Shown here piece after piece: positions 23,347 to 25,716 of a stretch of DNA of 25,716 bases; position 1 is the first letter of the stretch; every line of letters starts with the position of its first letter. Both the position numbers and the translations under genes were made by a program. This DNA is from Actinomycetes bacterium (lineage in GTDB: Bacteria > Actinomycetota > Acidimicrobiia > Acidimicrobiales > Microtrichaceae). The notes beneath the pieces are model-generated. The model saw only the letters and a list, made by a program, of their open reading frames with translations, did not search any database and was not told the DNA's origin. The stretch is from positions 1 through 25,716 of the forward strand of contig JAEYSR010000209.1 of NCBI GenBank assembly GCA_023434535.1, given 5' to 3'.

Positions 23347-24749
23347 GCTGTTCTCGCTCTCACGCCGAAGATCCCCTGGGGTCGGAAGAGAAGGACGACG
23401 ATGAGGGTGGCGAGGGCCACGACGATCTTGAGGTCGGCGTCGAGCCAGAACGTGGACACGTCGGACACCACGCCGACGACGAGGCCTCCGACCATCGCTC
23501 CGAACGTGGTGCCGAGGCCTCCGAGCACGACCGCCGCGAAGGTGACGAGCAGCACGCGTTGGCCCATGTTCCACGCCGCAGAGTCCGTGCTGGCGAGCAT
23601 GATGCCCGAGAGCCCGGCCATCGCACCTGCGATCACCCACACCATGAGGATGACCCGCTGGTCGTCGATGCCCGATGCGATCGACAGGTCCCGGTTGTCC
23701 GACACGGCACGGATCGCGGTGCCGAGTCGGGAGCGCTGCAGGAACAGGCCGACGGCGAGCAGGCAGACGAACGCGACCGCGGTGATCACCAGGTCCTTGG
23801 GGCGCAGCGACACGGGGCCGAGCGACACGGTGGGGGACTGGGCGGCGTACTGGGCGAACTGCTGCGGCGCCTGGCCGAAGACGATGCTGAACACGTACCG
23901 CAGTGCGAAGGCCAGGCCGATCGACACGACCATCTGCGACACGATCGGCATGCCGCGGCGACGCAACGGCCGGTAGACGCCGAGCTCGAAGCTGGCGCCG
24001 AACACGCCGGTCAGCAGGATGCCGCCGACGGCGGCGAGCAGGAGCGGCAGTCCGAGGCCGCCGTCACTCACGTTGAGGTACCAGGTGGCGATCGCTCCGA
24101 ACGCGATCAGCTCGCCGTGGGCGAAGTTGGTGAGCCCCGTCGTGCCGAAGATCAACGACAGGCCGACCGCCGCCAGGGCGATGACCAGGCCGAAGCGCAC
24201 GCCGCTCGCCATGAGGCTGGCGAGGCGCTCGAAGTCCGACGGCCCGCTGGCAGCGGCCTTGCCCTCCTCGGCCAGCCGGAACACGACCGGCAGGGCGCCC
24301 GACGCCTGGACGATCGGGTTGAGGGTCGCCCGGGCTCCGTCGGCCAGCTCGATCCCGTCGGGCAGCGAGTCGAGGTCCAGCTCCACCTGGTAGCGCCCGC
24401 CCGAGGGGACGGGGATCGAGATCGCCCCGGAGGCGTCGGAGGTCGCCTGGCCGATCTCCTTGCCGTCCTGCGACACGACGACCACGGCGCCCTCGATCGG
24501 CTCGCCGTCGGGACCGGCGGTGATCGTGGTGGTGATCGACGGACCTGCGCCGGTGGCACCGGGCGCCGCGGTGGTCGGAGCGCCCGTCGTCGGCGCGGTG
24601 GTGGAGGGTGTCGTGGTGGTGGGCGGAGCGTCCTGCGCGCCGGCACCGAGGGCCGGGGCGATGGACATGACCGCGGACAGCGCGAGCGCGCATCCGAGCA
24701 GGACGATGGTGCGTCGTCGGTTGCGGGCGCCGACCCGGGCGTCGTCCAT
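23343..24749 (-). CDS. livH: ABC transporter permease LivH with N-terminal extracytoplasmic domain
   Basis: Permease of the importer, 468 aa, against about 290-310 usual for LivH. Residues 1-36 form a signal peptide or signal anchor (basic RNRRR, then a hydrophobic stretch ending ALGAGA). Residues 41-70 are a Thr/Pro/Ala linker. Residues 72-160 read as a small beta-sandwich resembling a carboxypeptidase-regulatory or Ig-like domain (GEPIEGAVVVVSQDGKEIG, then SGAISIPVPSGGRYQVELDL). The permease follows from about 180 with the LivH signature GTTGLTNFAHGELIAFGA (202-219). The extension is in frame with no break. The ATG at 24749 has TATGAT 9 nt upstream. First gene of the liv operon. Confidence 0.92.
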   Translation of the reverse strand: MDDARVGARNRRRTIVLLGCALALSAVMSIAPALGAGAQDAPPTTTTPSTTAPTTGAPTTAAPGATGAGPSITTTITAGPDGEPIEGAVVVVSQDGKEIGQATSDASGAISIPVPSGGRYQVELDLDSLPDGIELADGARATLNPIVQASGALPVVFRLAEEGKAAASGPSDFERLASLMASGVRFGLVIALAAVGLSLIFGTTGLTNFAHGELIAFGAIATWYLNVSDGGLGLPLLLAAVGGILLTGVFGASFELGVYRPLRRRGMPIVSQMVVSIGLAFALRYVFSIVFGQAPQQFAQYAAQSPTVSLGPVSLRPKDLVITAVAFVCLLAVGLFLQRSRLGTAIRAVSDNRDLSIASGIDDQRVILMVWVIAGAMAGLSGIMLASTDSAAWNMGQRVLLVTFAAVVLGGLGTTFGAMVGGLVVGVVSDVSTFWLDADLKIVVALATLIVVLLFRPQGIFGVRARTA

Positions 24750-24758
24750 TGGCGCCGC

Positions 24759-24764
24759 ATCATA
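24759..24764 (-). promoter_or_regulatory. livHMGF -10 element
   Basis: TATGAT on the minus strand (five of six to TATAAT) 9 nt before the livH ATG. The operon message would be leaderless or have a leader of a few nt. Confidence 0.5.
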
Positions 24765-24859
24765 GGAACAACCCGCCCTGTTCTGCCGCGATCCTGGCCC
24801 CGCGTCGATGGGCAACATCGCCTGTCAACCGAATGCGCCGCCCGGCCGTTGTAAGGGTC

Positions 24860-24932
24860 GGTGGTGGGGCGACCACCAGTGGGGTTCCCGGTCCCAGGGC
24901 CGGGGACCCCCGCTGCTGTCTCGGGGGAGACA
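24860..24932. other. cluster of three inverted repeats
   Basis: In order: GGTGGT/ACCACC (24860-24877); an 11-bp stem with one G-T pair (24881-24891 with 24900-24910), extended by CAG/CTG outside a small internal loop to 24877-24915; and TGTCTC-GGGG-GAGACA (24917-24932). They lie in a 397-bp region without a gene, between divergent livH and the racemase gene. Confidence 0.6.
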
Positions 24933-24945
24933 CACTCATCGGTGG

Positions 24946-24967
24946 GTGTGACGATGTTCACACATCG
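24946..24967. promoter_or_regulatory. CRP/GlxR-type palindrome
   Basis: GTGTGA-CGATGT-TCACAC (24946-24963) contains a perfect TGTGA-N6-TCACA, the known binding consensus of CRP and the actinobacterial CRP relatives. A second overlapping palindrome CGATGT-TCAC-ACATCG spans 24952-24967. The site is about 200 bp from either flanking start codon. Confidence 0.65.
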
Positions 24968-25017
24968 AAGGTGGTTGAAGCTCGGAGGGGTTGGGTAGAT
25001 CGACTCCATCATCACCC

Positions 25018-25109
25018 CCACGGTTCCTAACCGACCGTGGTGACGAGCCCCGGTCCTCCTTCCCTCTCCCGCCAAGGACCGGGGCTCGTCCGCGTCTGCG
25101 GGCAGACGC
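25018..25109 (+). ncRNA. candidate structured small RNA or attenuator
   Basis: Three consecutive hairpins: CCACGGT/ACCGTGG (25018-25040), a perfect 16-bp stem with a C-rich 17-nt loop (25042-25057 with 25075-25090), and GCGTCTG/CAGACGC (25092-25109). The 16-bp stem would be a strong terminator, yet it lies upstream of both divergent genes. A short RNA read from just after the CRP-like site is one explanation; a possible TTGAAG / TAGATC pair (24975-25001) has a short 15-bp spacer. It matches no RNA family I recognise. Confidence 0.35.
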
Positions 25110-25134
25110 AGCACACCAGTTCACACCCGGTCAG

Positions 25135-25140
25135 TACGCT
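25135..25140 (+). promoter_or_regulatory. racemase gene -10 element (leaderless type)
   Basis: TACGCT, 6 nt before the ATG at 25147; same hexamer as before ileS and tetR. Confidence 0.5.
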
Positions 25141-25146
25141 CGCCGC

Positions 25147-25716
25147 ATGAAGCGCCTGGGGCTGCTCGGCGGGATGTCATGGGAGTCGTCGATCGAGTAC
25201 GAGCGCCTCATCAATCAATTGGTGCGTGAGCGTGTGGGGGGCGTCGCCTCCGCCGATCTGCTCATCCGGTCGTTCAACTTCGCCGACATCGAGGAGTTGC
25301 AGCAGGAAGGCCGCTGGGACGATGCAGGGCGACTGCTCGCGGCGGCAGCGTCGAACATGGCCGACGGAGGTGCCGACGCCATCGTCATCTGCACCAACAC
25401 GATGCACCGGCTCGCAGATGCAGTTCAGGCGGCGGTCGATGTTCCGGTCATCCACATCGCGGATGCCACCGCGACTGCCGCCCGGTCGGTGGGCGTCGAC
25501 GTCGTCGGTCTGCTCGGCACCCGCTACACGATGGAGGAGGACTTCTACGTCGGTCGGCTTCGCGAACAGCATGGCCTGACGGTTCTGGTCCCCGACGAAC
25601 CCGACCGCACCGCCGTCCACGACGTGATCTACCGGGAGCTGGTCCGTGGGGTGGTCAGCGATCGGTCCAAGGCGGAGTACCTCGACATCATCGGCAGGCT
25701 CGTCGAGCGAGGAGCA
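25147..25716 (+). CDS. aspartate/glutamate racemase family protein (3' truncated by window)
   Basis: Cofactor-independent amino-acid racemase of the Asp/Glu racemase superfamily, 190 residues visible with no stop. Conserved pieces are the N-terminal GLLGGMSWESSIEYE, the first catalytic cysteine C82 in VICTNTMH, and GLLGTRYTM (121-129). The second catalytic Cys normally lies near residue 190-200, so it falls outside the window and cannot be checked. Broad-specificity racemases (YgeA-like) share this pattern. The start ATG is 6 nt after TACGCT, no Shine-Dalgarno. It is divergent from the liv operon, suggesting but not proving a link to amino-acid use. Confidence 0.88.
   Translation, partial: MKRLGLLGGMSWESSIEYERLINQLVRERVGGVASADLLIRSFNFADIEELQQEGRWDDAGRLLAAAASNMADGGADAIVICTNTMHRLADAVQAAVDVPVIHIADATATAARSVGVDVVGLLGTRYTMEEDFYVGRLREQHGLTVLVPDEPDRTAVHDVIYRELVRGVVSDRSKAEYLDIIGRLVERGA

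Noticed and set aside
24860..25109. Known small RNAs (SRP RNA, 6S, tmRNA, 6C)
   Set aside because: No SRP core loop or tmRNA tag. The C-rich loop at 25058-25074 recalls 6C RNA, but the paired C-loop arrangement could not be confirmed.

Overview
The window is a very GC-rich chromosomal segment from an actinobacterium. The F420-type luciferase-like oxidoreductase, the COG1579 zinc-ribbon/coiled-coil protein, a eukaryote-like isoleucyl-tRNA synthetase, DUF5996 and many GTG starts fit an Acidimicrobiia-like lineage; this placement is inferred, because there is no rRNA gene here. It looks like core chromosome. I see no insertion sequence, phage gene, CRISPR array, tRNA or rRNA.

Layout: (1) 1-43 is a C/G-only stretch with a 27-C run just beyond the ileS stop. 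(2) 55-4841, minus strand: ileS, a VapBC-type toxin-antitoxin pair, a small zinc-ribbon protein and a TetR regulator. Divergent from tetR is an alpha/beta hydrolase (4914-5828), which converges on a Nudix hydrolase. (3) 6768-10784: the ribonucleotide reductase unit. A strong promoter, two NrdR-like boxes spaced 32 bp and a structured leader of about 210 nt precede nrdA and nrdB (class Ia, all radical and metal residues present). (4) 10846-13880, minus: DUF5996 protein, a Gfo/Idh/MocA dehydrogenase and an F420-type oxidoreductase. (5) 14055-19022, plus: a class A penicillin-binding protein with a Ser/Gly tail, then an operon of COG1579 protein, membrane protein and histidine phosphatase, then an unrecognised winged-helix plus PLD-like protein. 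(6) 19235-24749: a branched-chain amino-acid type ABC importer. The binding lipoprotein livK (plus) converges on the tightly overlapped operon livH-livM-livG-livF (minus). LivH has an unusual N-terminal signal peptide, Thr/Pro linker and predicted beta-sandwich domain. (7) 24750-25146 is a non-coding region full of inverted repeats, including a perfect CRP-type palindrome. (8) 25147 to the end: an aspartate/glutamate racemase cut off by the window edge.

The main genome-wide signal is promoter architecture. Eleven genes have a TANNNT-like -10 hexamer (one is TAGACC) ending 6-9 nt before the start codon, as expected for leaderless mRNAs. The nrdA and livK transcripts are clear exceptions, with longer leaders and Shine-Dalgarno sequences. 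The observations most worth following are the structured intergenic region with its CRP-like site, the LivH fusion, the NrdR-box pair with structured leader, and the direct repeat over the livK -10 element.
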